Made by a program: the position numbers and the translations under genes. Positions 15,225 through 27,587 of a stretch of 27,587 nt of DNA are shown here, one piece after another (position 1 is the first letter of the stretch; every line of letters begins with the position of its first letter). The stretch spans positions 1-27,587 of the forward strand of contig DAOUBA010000021.1 in NCBI GenBank assembly GCA_034432855.1, written 5' to 3'. This DNA is from DAOUBA01 sp034432855 (GTDB lineage: Bacteria; Chloroflexota; Anaerolineae; B4-G1). The notes under the pieces were generated by a model. The model had not been told where the DNA came from and searched no databases. It was given only the letters and a program-made list of their open reading frames with translations.

Positions 15225-16957
15225 TGGCAAGTCTGCGAGTCTGCAAGTGTGCAAGTGTGCAAGTGTGCAAGTCTGCAAGTCGCAAGGTTGTAAAGCGGGT
15301 AATCGCGCTGTTGGGGGCGTTGTTGTTGGCTGGAGTCGTGGCGGCATGCACAGCGCGGCAGACGACACAGGCACCACTCGTGAGCGGGTCGGTGACGGGC
15401 GATTCGATTGTGCGTGTGGTCTATTTCTATCGTGATGATTGCCCCCATTGTCTGGTGGTCCTCAATGATGTGCTCAAGCCCTTACAGGAGCAGTATGGTG
15501 AGCGCCTGCAATTCAAGGCGGTCCAGTTTCACGACCCCGGTCGAGAGGGCGGCGTTGACCCGACCGGCTATGGAATGCTGATCGCTGCCGAGGAGATGCT
15601 CGGCGTTTCGCCGGAGCGGCGCGGGATCCCGACGTTGGTGGTTGACGGACAGGTGCTCATCGGCGAAGAAGAGATTCGCACCCAACTCTCCTGCCTGCTC
15701 GAGTCCTGTGTGGCAGCAGGTGGTGTAGCCTGGCCGGAGATTCCCGGTCTGGAGGCTGTGCCGGTTGGCCTGCCCGAAGAGAGCGTAACGGTTGTCATAG
15801 CAACGGCCACACCGGCCGCCGGGCAGATTTTCCTGCCCGTCACATCTATCACCGAGACGGCGGATGTGTGCGCGATAACGACGACGGTATGCGCCGTGGG
15901 GCCGCCGCCGGTGTGGGCAGCGTATTTCTACCAGGTGGGTTGCCAGGAGTGCAGCCGCGCCGAGTCGGACATCCACTACGTGCAGAGTCGGTATGCCCAG
16001 TTGCAGGTGCAGGAGTTCAACATCTATGAGGACTTGTGGCTAGCGCAGTGTCTGGCCCGGAATGTTGGACGGGGCAATGTACAGACTCCGGCGGTGTTCA
16101 TCGGCGACGATGCGCTTATTGGACAGGAGGAAATCACCCCCCAAAATCTGGAAGCGCTGGTGCAGAAATATGCCTCCGGCGGTATAGGTCGGGTTTGGGA
16201 ACGCTGCAACAATGCGAGCCAAAGTGCGGTTGTCGTGCCTTCCGTTCTTGCTATCATTGGCGCCGGTCTGTTGGACGGATTGAACCCCTGCGCGTTCGCC
16301 ACGCTGGTCTTTTTCATCTCTTATCTCGCCGCAGTCGAACGCAAGGGGCGCGAGGTTCTGGCTGTAGGCGCGGCGTTCGCCCTGGGAGTGTTTCTGACCT
16401 ATCTGGCAACCGGCCTGGGGTTGTACAAGTTGGTGGATCTGATACGCGGTGCTCATGCGCTGGTGGGCCGTGTGGTCTATGCGTTGAGCGCGTTATTGTG
16501 TGCGATGTTGGGCGTGATGAGTTTCCTGGATTATCTCAAGGCGCGGCGCGGTCGGCTTGAGGAGATGGCCTTGGTGATGCCGGAGGGGTTGCGGCGGCGC
16601 GTGCACGCGGTGATTCGCCGAACCAGCGATGCGCGTGCATTCGTGGTCGTGGCACTGGCGACCGGGGCGGTGGTCTCGTTCCTGGAACTGGCCTGCACGG
16701 GGCAGATCTATTTTGCGACGATCGTCTCGATGGTGGACGTCCCCGGCTTTCAGGCACGGGCGCTGCCATTACTAGTGCTGTATTGTTTGATGTTCATTGT
16801 TCCATTGATCGTGGTGTTCGTGCTCGTCTACTTTGGAACGACCTCATATCAACTCGGCCTTTTTCTGCGGCGGCATACAGCGACCGTCAAGCTTGGGACG
16901 GCGTTGCTCTTTTTGCTGCTGGCGGGGTGGTTAGCATTTCACCTGATCAGTAAGTAG
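15224..16957 (+). CDS. Lipoprotein fusion: two thioredoxin-like domains plus CcdA/DsbD membrane domain
   Basis: This is a 577-residue protein. Residues 1-42 are a lipoprotein-type signal (hydrophobic 26-40, lipobox VAAC with C42), lengthened at its N-terminus by an octanucleotide array. Domain 1 (about 60-165) is thioredoxin-like with CPHC (73-76) and the cis-Pro segment GIPTLVV. Domain 2 (about 228-325) is thioredoxin-like with CQEC (240-243) and QTPAVFIGDD. Domain 3 (about 340-575) is a CcdA/DsbD-type transmembrane domain with one Cys in GLNPCAF (C356) and one in LACTGQ (C491), the pair that shuttles electrons. The order suggests electrons pass from cytoplasmic thioredoxin through the membrane domain to the outside domains. 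It shares an operon with Fe-S assembly genes. Its stop is 2 bp from the stop of the opposing gene. Confidence 0.85.
   Translation: MASLRVCKCASVQVCKSASRKVVKRVIALLGALLLAGVVAACTARQTTQAPLVSGSVTGDSIVRVVYFYRDDCPHCLVVLNDVLKPLQEQYGERLQFKAVQFHDPGREGGVDPTGYGMLIAAEEMLGVSPERRGIPTLVVDGQVLIGEEEIRTQLSCLLESCVAAGGVAWPEIPGLEAVPVGLPEESVTVVIATATPAAGQIFLPVTSITETADVCAITTTVCAVGPPPVWAAYFYQVGCQECSRAESDIHYVQSRYAQLQVQEFNIYEDLWLAQCLARNVGRGNVQTPAVFIGDDALIGQEEITPQNLEALVQKYASGGIGRVWERCNNASQSAVVVPSVLAIIGAGLLDGLNPCAFATLVFFISYLAAVERKGREVLAVGAAFALGVFLTYLATGLGLYKLVDLIRGAHALVGRVVYALSALLCAMLGVMSFLDYLKARRGRLEEMALVMPEGLRRRVHAVIRRTSDARAFVVVALATGAVVSFLELACTGQIYFATIVSMVDVPGFQARALPLLVLYCLMFIVPLIVVFVLVYFGTTSYQLGLFLRRHTATVKLGTALLFLLLAGWLAFHLISK
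15227..15287 (+). repeat. Octanucleotide array at the start of the thioredoxin/CcdA gene
   Basis: Six perfect-length 8-bp units (GCAAGTCT, GCGAGTCT, three GCAAGTGT, GCAAGTCT) and two shortened ones begin right after the ATG at 15224. They encode a Cys/Ser/Lys-rich extension (residues 2-21) ahead of the signal helix. The array directly abuts the SufBD stop codon. Confidence 0.92.
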
Positions 16958-16959
16958 GG

Positions 16960-19836
16960 CTACTGTTGGCGTATCGAAAGTGCAGTGAGGATGAACGCGT
17001 CGGCGGTTTCGCCATCTAGGAGGATTGTAGCCCGTTCGAGTGTTTCTGGGTCGTACATGCCGACGGCCAGGCGGTATTGTCCAGGTGCTACGGACGGGGC
17101 AATGGGCAGAATGTGCTCATCTTCGATATATTCGCCGGCCAGCCAGCCGGTGGTTGGGGCCTGGCCGTTAGCCGGATCGCCGTCATGTTGGGCATACACC
17201 CCTGTCGTGTCGGTCATATTGTAGAGGTGGGTGAACACCCGTAGTGGCCTTTCGGAGGGCCGGAGGGCTTGCCAGATCAGCGTCAGGCGGATGGCGCCGC
17301 CGGGTGTGGCCTGACCGAGATCGAGGCGATACCCCGCCAGTCTTGCTACCCCTTCTATCTCTGCGTCCACGGAGGCCTCTATTGGCGGCTGCTCGAATAC
17401 GTGGGGTCGCCCTGAGATATGTACACAGCCCAGATCGAACCATTCCCCTTCGTCTATAGGATCCCCTTTCACATCTGTCACTCGGATTTGCAGGCGATAA
17501 TCTCCCTCCTGTAGGTCTACTGGAACACGGAGGGCATCATTGCTGCTGATCACTTCCCCCTGGCGCCAGCGGTGTGTGGGATATATCCCCTCCCATATTA
17601 CCTGGGTAGCGAGGGCTGCTGTATTCCCATCGGGCCGACACAGCCTGATTTGGAGGGCATAATCGCGGTTCAGGTCATGCAACGCCTGCCATGTAGTGTG
17701 GACAAAGATGGGCAGGCCAGGCTGGGAATCTGAACTCGATGCGCCCGCTGAGCGCAGGAGCAGCACATCGCCGAACTGGTGGAGAGAGATGGCAGCGAGC
17801 GTCTCGGTAGGCTGGCCGGTGATCTGAATGGCTGGCAAGAGGTAATGAGGACGAGCCTGGATTTCGCCCTCTGGGATCACTGGCCAAGGCCGGCCCTCTA
17901 CGTGTAGTGTCAAGACGGGTTGAATAGATTGAGGCGGCATGTCCACCGGTATTTTCAGCGTTGCCCGCTGTACCCAGACGTCCGCCGCTCTCCATTGGAT
18001 GGGCGGAAATGAAACCAATGCGCCGCCTCCCTCCGCCCAAGGGATTCCTCTGCTCTCCAGACGCAGGCTTACCCCCAGCGTTTTCGTCGGATCGAAAGCC
18101 GCGTCCGGGCGAACACGCCAGTAGAGCAGGATTTCGGCAGACCTGCCACGCTCGAAGGGGCCGCGATAATCCGCACCGATGAGGTCCACCAGTGCGTCGA
18201 ACGTGGCGTGCAAAGGAACCGCCGGTTGAGGCGGCGCGGGCGCCTGGGGCAGGCGGTAGACCTCGAGCACCAAGCCGCCCTCGTTGTTGAATTCGGAATG
18301 GACAGGGGGAGCGCCCAGCCAAGCCCGGGTTTGGGCGTCGGCTGGCGCGTCTTGGTGGAAGAGATACCAGGCCTCCCCCTGTGCGGCAGGCCAGACCATA
18401 TCTGCCGTCCAGCGAACCCGATCTGGGCGCCGGGCTTGGAGGCCGAAGAGGAGCGGTGCATTGTCGGTGGCGTACTTGCTGACGCCAAAGATCGCAGCGT
18501 CCGATGGAGGCGGGTTCTCGTCGAGATAGCGTGCAGCCAGGTACACGTCACTCTCGTACACGGCCATCAGGCCGGGCGACGTGCGCCATGGGCCGAACAT
18601 GACGGAAGCGGTGAACAAGGCCAATGCGCCCGCACCGACCAGCACGCCAGGGACATACCCCGAGAGCCAACGGCCTGTCCATTCTGTGCGGCGGTGTCTC
18701 AGAAGGCTGAGCACCCCGTCTATGCCGATGCCGGGGAGGGCCAGTAGGGGGAACAGCGCCCCACCGCTGCGCAGGAATGAGGGCGCGCTGGCCGATAGCA
18801 GTGTCGGGAGCAGGCCGATGCATAACCAGATGAACAGCAAGTAGTACGCCGGACGGCGGATCCGCAACAAGGCGGTGATTGTCCCTGCGTAGAATAGCAT
18901 GCCTGTGAAGGGGTCAAATACAGGACGTGCGTCGGCGTTGTAGCGCACGTCCGGTTCGCCACGTACAATGGCCATACCAAGCACTTTCTTGGCGTTTTCC
19001 ATCAGCCCGTGGTAATCCCCGTGCCGAACCTCATAGTAGGGGCCGCCCATGGTGTACATGCGTTTGTTGACCACGTCGGGGTGCTGAAATGCGTAGATGG
19101 CGAAAGGCAGGATGATGAGTCCGGCCATAACAAGGATGGTGATTGCCCGCCACGCATTGTTGCCGCTCAACCACTGGCGCCGATCCAGGACGAGGAGGGC
19201 CAGGAGCCACAATAGAATCGCCAGTGGAAAGACGCGGCTGGCGAGGTAGGTGTACAGAATCAGGCCGTTGAAGATGCCGGCGGCCACCGTCCAGCCCCAT
19301 GAGCGTTCCTGGAGCGCGCGCCATAGGGCATAGATGCTGAACATGCTCAAGAGAGGATAAGTGAAGGCACGCAGCCCGACGCGGGTGATGAATACCGGCC
19401 AAAACAGGGTGGCAAGGAGCGCGGTCGTCACCAACGCTACGCGAGCACCAAATAGACGGCGGGCCAGTGCGTAGCCGATTGCTAGCGAGAGCATGCCGCT
19501 GATGACGGCAGTGTAACGCAAGGTGAAGGCGTGCGCGCCGAGGAGCCAGATCAGGACGGCCTCTGTATAGACAAAGAGCGGCTCGTGACCAAAGTTGGTG
19601 GGGAAATAGAGTTGCAGGTGCCCCTGCAAGACACGGCTGGCGTCTATGAAGTAGAACATCTCGTCGCCGTCAATGCCAGGGGGTGTGCCGGTCAGGTCAT
19701 AAGTACGGAGTGCGAATCCTACCAGCAGCAAGGCAATTGTCGGCCAAATGACCGGTCGTCGGGAGGATGCTGGTATGACCGGGATGTGCGGGATTGGGGG
19801 TGAGTTCACACCGTCGGCTGGGTCGGTAAGGTACAC
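16960..19836 (-). CDS. GT39-like membrane glycosyltransferase with long C-terminal outside domain
   Basis: This is a 958-residue protein. Residues 1-480 are polytopic and GT39/ArnT-like: helix at 30-46, the acidic motif GIDGDEMFYF (D58, E59) in the first outside loop, NFGHEPLFVYTEAVLIWLLG, and about ten further helices. From about 540 onward it is soluble, probably beta-sandwich, with two alike units containing LIGADYRGPFERGRSAEILL and LAGYRLDLGQATPGGAIRLT, each followed by a WR-type strand. Such units are common at the C-terminus of Chloroflexota glycosyltransferases. The catalytic pair is intact, unlike the gene at 7349. The start is a GTG (19834-19836) without a clear ribosome site, 21 bp after the kinase stop, suggesting one operon with the kinase. 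It converges on the CcdA gene. Confidence 0.84.
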   Translation of the reverse strand: MYLTDPADGVNSPPIPHIPVIPASSRRPVIWPTIALLLVGFALRTYDLTGTPPGIDGDEMFYFIDASRVLQGHLQLYFPTNFGHEPLFVYTEAVLIWLLGAHAFTLRYTAVISGMLSLAIGYALARRLFGARVALVTTALLATLFWPVFITRVGLRAFTYPLLSMFSIYALWRALQERSWGWTVAAGIFNGLILYTYLASRVFPLAILLWLLALLVLDRRQWLSGNNAWRAITILVMAGLIILPFAIYAFQHPDVVNKRMYTMGGPYYEVRHGDYHGLMENAKKVLGMAIVRGEPDVRYNADARPVFDPFTGMLFYAGTITALLRIRRPAYYLLFIWLCIGLLPTLLSASAPSFLRSGGALFPLLALPGIGIDGVLSLLRHRRTEWTGRWLSGYVPGVLVGAGALALFTASVMFGPWRTSPGLMAVYESDVYLAARYLDENPPPSDAAIFGVSKYATDNAPLLFGLQARRPDRVRWTADMVWPAAQGEAWYLFHQDAPADAQTRAWLGAPPVHSEFNNEGGLVLEVYRLPQAPAPPQPAVPLHATFDALVDLIGADYRGPFERGRSAEILLYWRVRPDAAFDPTKTLGVSLRLESRGIPWAEGGGALVSFPPIQWRAADVWVQRATLKIPVDMPPQSIQPVLTLHVEGRPWPVIPEGEIQARPHYLLPAIQITGQPTETLAAISLHQFGDVLLLRSAGASSSDSQPGLPIFVHTTWQALHDLNRDYALQIRLCRPDGNTAALATQVIWEGIYPTHRWRQGEVISSNDALRVPVDLQEGDYRLQIRVTDVKGDPIDEGEWFDLGCVHISGRPHVFEQPPIEASVDAEIEGVARLAGYRLDLGQATPGGAIRLTLIWQALRPSERPLRVFTHLYNMTDTTGVYAQHDGDPANGQAPTTGWLAGEYIEDEHILPIAPSVAPGQYRLAVGMYDPETLERATILLDGETADAFILTALSIRQQ

Positions 19837-19857
19837 AAGGTGTCGTTATCAGCGGCA

Positions 19858-21885
19858 CTACGGGCAGTTGGCGGCCGTGTAGTAGACCTTGCGCCACACG
19901 ATCTCGTACCCTTCCGCTTGGCTACCGCACCGTCCATAATCTCCGTCGCCGCACTGCGGCGGAACTGGAGAGGGCAGCGTCCCCGACGCGGTAAAAAGGG
20001 TTATGGGCAGGAATCCGGTGGTGTTGTAGTATGGCCCGGCCAGTTCTGTCTCGGGGGTTATGACGCTGTAGAAGAAGCGGTATTGTTGAGACAGGCCGCC
20101 GCCGTACCCCCATTCGATTCGCCCTGCGGATTTGGACTCGTTGCACCAGGCCAGGCCCGGTATAGACATCCACAGCCGTTCGGTCGGCGTCGCCGTGAAC
20201 AGCGGGGTGGGCGTGGCGGTAGGCGTGGCCGTTGGGGGTGGTGTCGGCGTCGGGCCCACGTAGCAGGAGATTCTCAATCTCCCACCAATCGGGTGCCCCT
20301 GGTTGTCCTGCAACTGCCATTCGCTGGTGTACGTGGCATAGTCCACCGGTGCCTGTAGTGTGATTTGAACCTCTGTGCTTTCTCCTGGTGCAAGTGATGC
20401 GATTTCTGTTCTGGCTATGACTTCCAGTTCATCTCCTGATACGAAGACAAGCGTAACCCCCTCCGGCCAGGGGCAGGTTCCGCTGTTTCGCAATGTCCAG
20501 CGTTTGGTGAACTGTTGCCCTGGTGCCAGAATAGCCGGGCGGACAGGCGGATTGTTGACGATCACAACGTCGAATACGCAGGCGGCAAGGGCGGTGGTTG
20601 TCAGGTCGGGGGTAGGAGTTGCGGTAGGGGTGGCGGTGGGAGTGGGCGAGGGTGTGGGTGTGACGCCCATCGTCGCGATGTAATTGGCCATCCACACGGC
20701 GAACTGGGTCGCCTCAGCCTCATACGTGGCGGTCAGATCGGGTGTGGGGGTGGGTGCGGGCGTACCGGCCGGAGTGGGTGTGAGCAACAACTGCGCCACG
20801 GCTGCAGTGAGTATCTGCCTGGCCGTGCCCGTGGCGACGAGCGCTGCGCAGGCGCCGATGAGGAGCAAGGCCAGTGCAGCCCATGCCGGCAATAGCCAGC
20901 GCGACCTCGGACGGACAGAAGGGGCGGCCACCGGGGGGCGGATGGCCGGCGCGCTGGGCAGGGTTGCCATCTGATCCAGGGACAGTGTTGGGGCTACGGC
21001 CTGGGGCCGAGGCGCCGCGATGTGTTGCGGCGGCACCGGCTCAATGTGCTGCCCCGCCATCGCGCGTTTCAGGTCGGCGGCAAATTCGTGCGCGGTCTGG
21101 TAGCGGTTCTCGGGAGCCTTGGCCAGCGCGCGCATGATGACGGCTTCGAGACTTGCAGGCAGGGCGGTGTTGATTATGGCCGGCGGCGGCAAGGGCTCGC
21201 TGATGTGTTTCATCGCCACGCCAAGGGGCGTATCGGCGTCGTAGGGGAGATAGCCGGTGGTCAATTGGTACAGCACCACGCCCAGCGAGTAAATGTCCGA
21301 GCGCTCATCACCGGCCTGGCCCATGCCTTGCTCGGGCGCCATGTACGCTGGCGTCCCCACCATCGTGCCGCTGGCCGTCAGCCCGACGACGTCCACCATC
21401 CTGGCAATGCCGAAATCGGTGAGGATGGGCTGCCCGTCTCGGGTGAACATGATATTGGCCGGTTTGACGTCGCGATGCACCATCCCATGCTGGTGGGCGT
21501 AATCCAGGGCATTGGCGATTGCGGTGACGATACCCACCGCTTCCTCCAGCGGCATCAGTCTACCTTTCTCGGCCAGTTCCTGCAGCCGCTCTTTCAGGGT
21601 GGGTCCCTCGATGAACTCCATCACCATGTAGTAGGCGTCGTCTTCTTTGGAGTAGTCAAAGTCATAGACCTGGATGATGTTGGGGTGACGGAGCATTGCG
21701 GCGATCTTTGCCTCACGTTGGAAGCGGGTCAGGAAATCCGCCTCGGTAGCCAGGAAAGAGTGAAGCACCTTGATGGCCACGTAGCGGTCAAGGCCCGGCT
21801 GATAGGCCTTGTAGACCTCGGCCATACCCCCACGTCCCAGATGCTCGACGATGCGATACTTGCCTAGCGTTTTGCCGATCAGCAT
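19858..21885 (-). CDS. Membrane Ser/Thr protein kinase with extracytoplasmic NBR1-type Ig (FW) domain
   Basis: This is a 675-residue PASTA-like-topology kinase without PASTA repeats. The kinase domain spans residues 10-270: Gly loop LGRGGMAEV (16-24), K39 in VAIKV, E58, catalytic HRDVKPAN (D139), DFG (157-159) and APEQ. A Pro-rich linker is followed by one helix (SRWLLPAWAALALLLIGACA). Outside are TPTPTPT-type linkers and a domain with PGQQFTKRWTLRNSGTCPWP and LAPGESTEVQITLQAP, matching the four-Trp (FW) Ig-like domain of NBR1. A final Cys-containing domain has no assigned family. The ATG at 21885 is preferred over an upstream in-frame TTG at 21906 because the promoter (21922-21950) leaves almost no leader for the TTG, and GGGAG lies 9 bp before the ATG. 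Confidence 0.88.
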   Translation of the reverse strand: MLIGKTLGKYRIVEHLGRGGMAEVYKAYQPGLDRYVAIKVLHSFLATEADFLTRFQREAKIAAMLRHPNIIQVYDFDYSKEDDAYYMVMEFIEGPTLKERLQELAEKGRLMPLEEAVGIVTAIANALDYAHQHGMVHRDVKPANIMFTRDGQPILTDFGIARMVDVVGLTASGTMVGTPAYMAPEQGMGQAGDERSDIYSLGVVLYQLTTGYLPYDADTPLGVAMKHISEPLPPPAIINTALPASLEAVIMRALAKAPENRYQTAHEFAADLKRAMAGQHIEPVPPQHIAAPRPQAVAPTLSLDQMATLPSAPAIRPPVAAPSVRPRSRWLLPAWAALALLLIGACAALVATGTARQILTAAVAQLLLTPTPAGTPAPTPTPDLTATYEAEATQFAVWMANYIATMGVTPTPSPTPTATPTATPTPDLTTTALAACVFDVVIVNNPPVRPAILAPGQQFTKRWTLRNSGTCPWPEGVTLVFVSGDELEVIARTEIASLAPGESTEVQITLQAPVDYATYTSEWQLQDNQGHPIGGRLRISCYVGPTPTPPPTATPTATPTPLFTATPTERLWMSIPGLAWCNESKSAGRIEWGYGGGLSQQYRFFYSVITPETELAGPYYNTTGFLPITLFTASGTLPSPVPPQCGDGDYGRCGSQAEGYEIVWRKVYYTAANCP

Positions 21886-21921
21886 GGTGTTTTGCTCCCG
21901 CGCCAATTTCGGTCGGGAGTT

Positions 21922-21950
21922 ATTCTACCTTCGATTGCCGCTGGTGTCAA
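21922..21950 (-). promoter_or_regulatory. Near-consensus sigma-70 promoter of the kinase gene
   Basis: Read on the minus strand, TTGACA (21950-21945), a 17-bp spacer and TAGAAT (21927-21922) form a near-perfect housekeeping promoter. Transcription would begin near 21915, about 30 nt before the ATG at 21885. It shows the kinase and GT39-like genes can be expressed independently of the macroglobulin gene upstream. Confidence 0.75.
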
Positions 21951-21969
21951 TCTGGGGAATTGGGAAGCA

Positions 21970-22010
21970 TCCTCCCCCTCCCCCAGATTTCGAGAGGGGG
22001 GAGGGGAAGG
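21970..22010. repeat. G/C-rich inverted repeat (CCTCCCCC hairpin element)
   Basis: A pyrimidine arm with CCTCCCCCTCCCCC, a loop of about 9 bases around AGATTTCGA, and a purine arm GGGGGGAGGGGAAGG can form a 13-14 bp stem. It begins 15 bp after the macroglobulin stop, so it may act as a transcription barrier or end protector, but no T-run follows on either strand. A similar sequence is in frame at 23671-23708, and a half-like pyrimidine tract sits at the right edge (27557-27587). Confidence 0.7.
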
Positions 22011-22024
22011 AGAGAGGTGAGAGT

Positions 22025-27535
<5,511 letters not shown>

Positions 27536-27541
27536 GGTGAG

Positions 27542-27547
27542 CCTCCT
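27542..27547 (-). promoter_or_regulatory. Shine-Dalgarno AGGAGG of the macroglobulin gene
   Basis: Read on the minus strand, a perfect AGGAGG ends 6 bp before the ATG at 27535. It fixes this start, which also gives a complete lipoprotein signal. The promoter must lie beyond the right edge, past the pyrimidine tract at 27557-27587. Confidence 0.7.
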
Positions 27548-27587
27548 GACCTCTACTCCTCCCCCCTTGTCCCCCTCCCCTTCCCCC

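Noticed and set aside
21886..21906. TTG start at 21906 for the kinase
   Set aside because: It would leave only about 9 nt of leader after the strong promoter; the ATG at 21885 begins right at the kinase domain and has a ribosome site.
21970..22010. Ordinary rho-independent terminator
   Set aside because: The hairpin is strong but has no T-run on either strand, so it is listed as a repeat that may or may not stop transcription.

Overview
The window looks like a chromosomal segment of a Chloroflexota bacterium, probably an Anaerolineae-like lineage. This is inferred from family content, not from a marker gene. The main clues are two Chlor_Arch_YYY/DUF2298 membrane proteins, a TIGR03663 (Agl23-like) protein, a Ser/Thr kinase with Pro/Thr-rich linkers and an NBR1-type Ig domain, and short-period tandem repeats inside coding sequences. 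No rRNA, tRNA, CRISPR array, insertion sequence or replication origin was seen.

Left part (1-12.9 kb, + strand): a surface-glycosylation block. It starts with a gene cut by the left edge that fuses the C-terminal half of a GT39-like GT-C protein to a DUF2298 domain. A 323-bp gap follows, holding a decayed PIN-domain fragment. Next come an ECF sigma factor and a zinc-finger anti-sigma factor joined by an ATGA overlap. A second DUF2298 protein, a GT39-like protein (ATGA overlap) and an Agl23-like glycosyltransferase with a C-terminal six-unit NHL propeller complete the block, which ends at a clear intrinsic terminator (12890-12938). The likely shared job is transfer of lipid-linked sugars outside the membrane, perhaps under sigma/anti-sigma control.

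Middle (12.95-16.96 kb, + strand): a tight four-gene operon from an extended -10 promoter. It encodes a cyclophilin-like protein (TM1367 type), a SufC-like ATPase, a short SufB/SufD-like scaffold and a lipoprotein fusing two thioredoxin-like domains to a CcdA/DsbD membrane domain. The SufC and SufBD pair resembles minimal SUF-like Fe-S assembly systems. The last gene would move reducing power across the membrane.

Right part (16.96-27.5 kb, - strand): three genes reading leftward. They are a large alpha-2-macroglobulin-like lipoprotein with an intact CxEQ thioester motif, a membrane Ser/Thr kinase behind a near-consensus promoter, and a GT39-like glycosyltransferase with a long C-terminal extracytoplasmic region. 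The two gene blocks converge with only 2 bp between stop codons.

The most unusual signal is a set of short tandem arrays with different unit lengths (4/12, 7 and 8 bp). They lie in frame inside loops or N-termini of membrane proteins. A G/C-rich hairpin element also occurs between genes, and a similar sequence is found in frame inside the macroglobulin gene.
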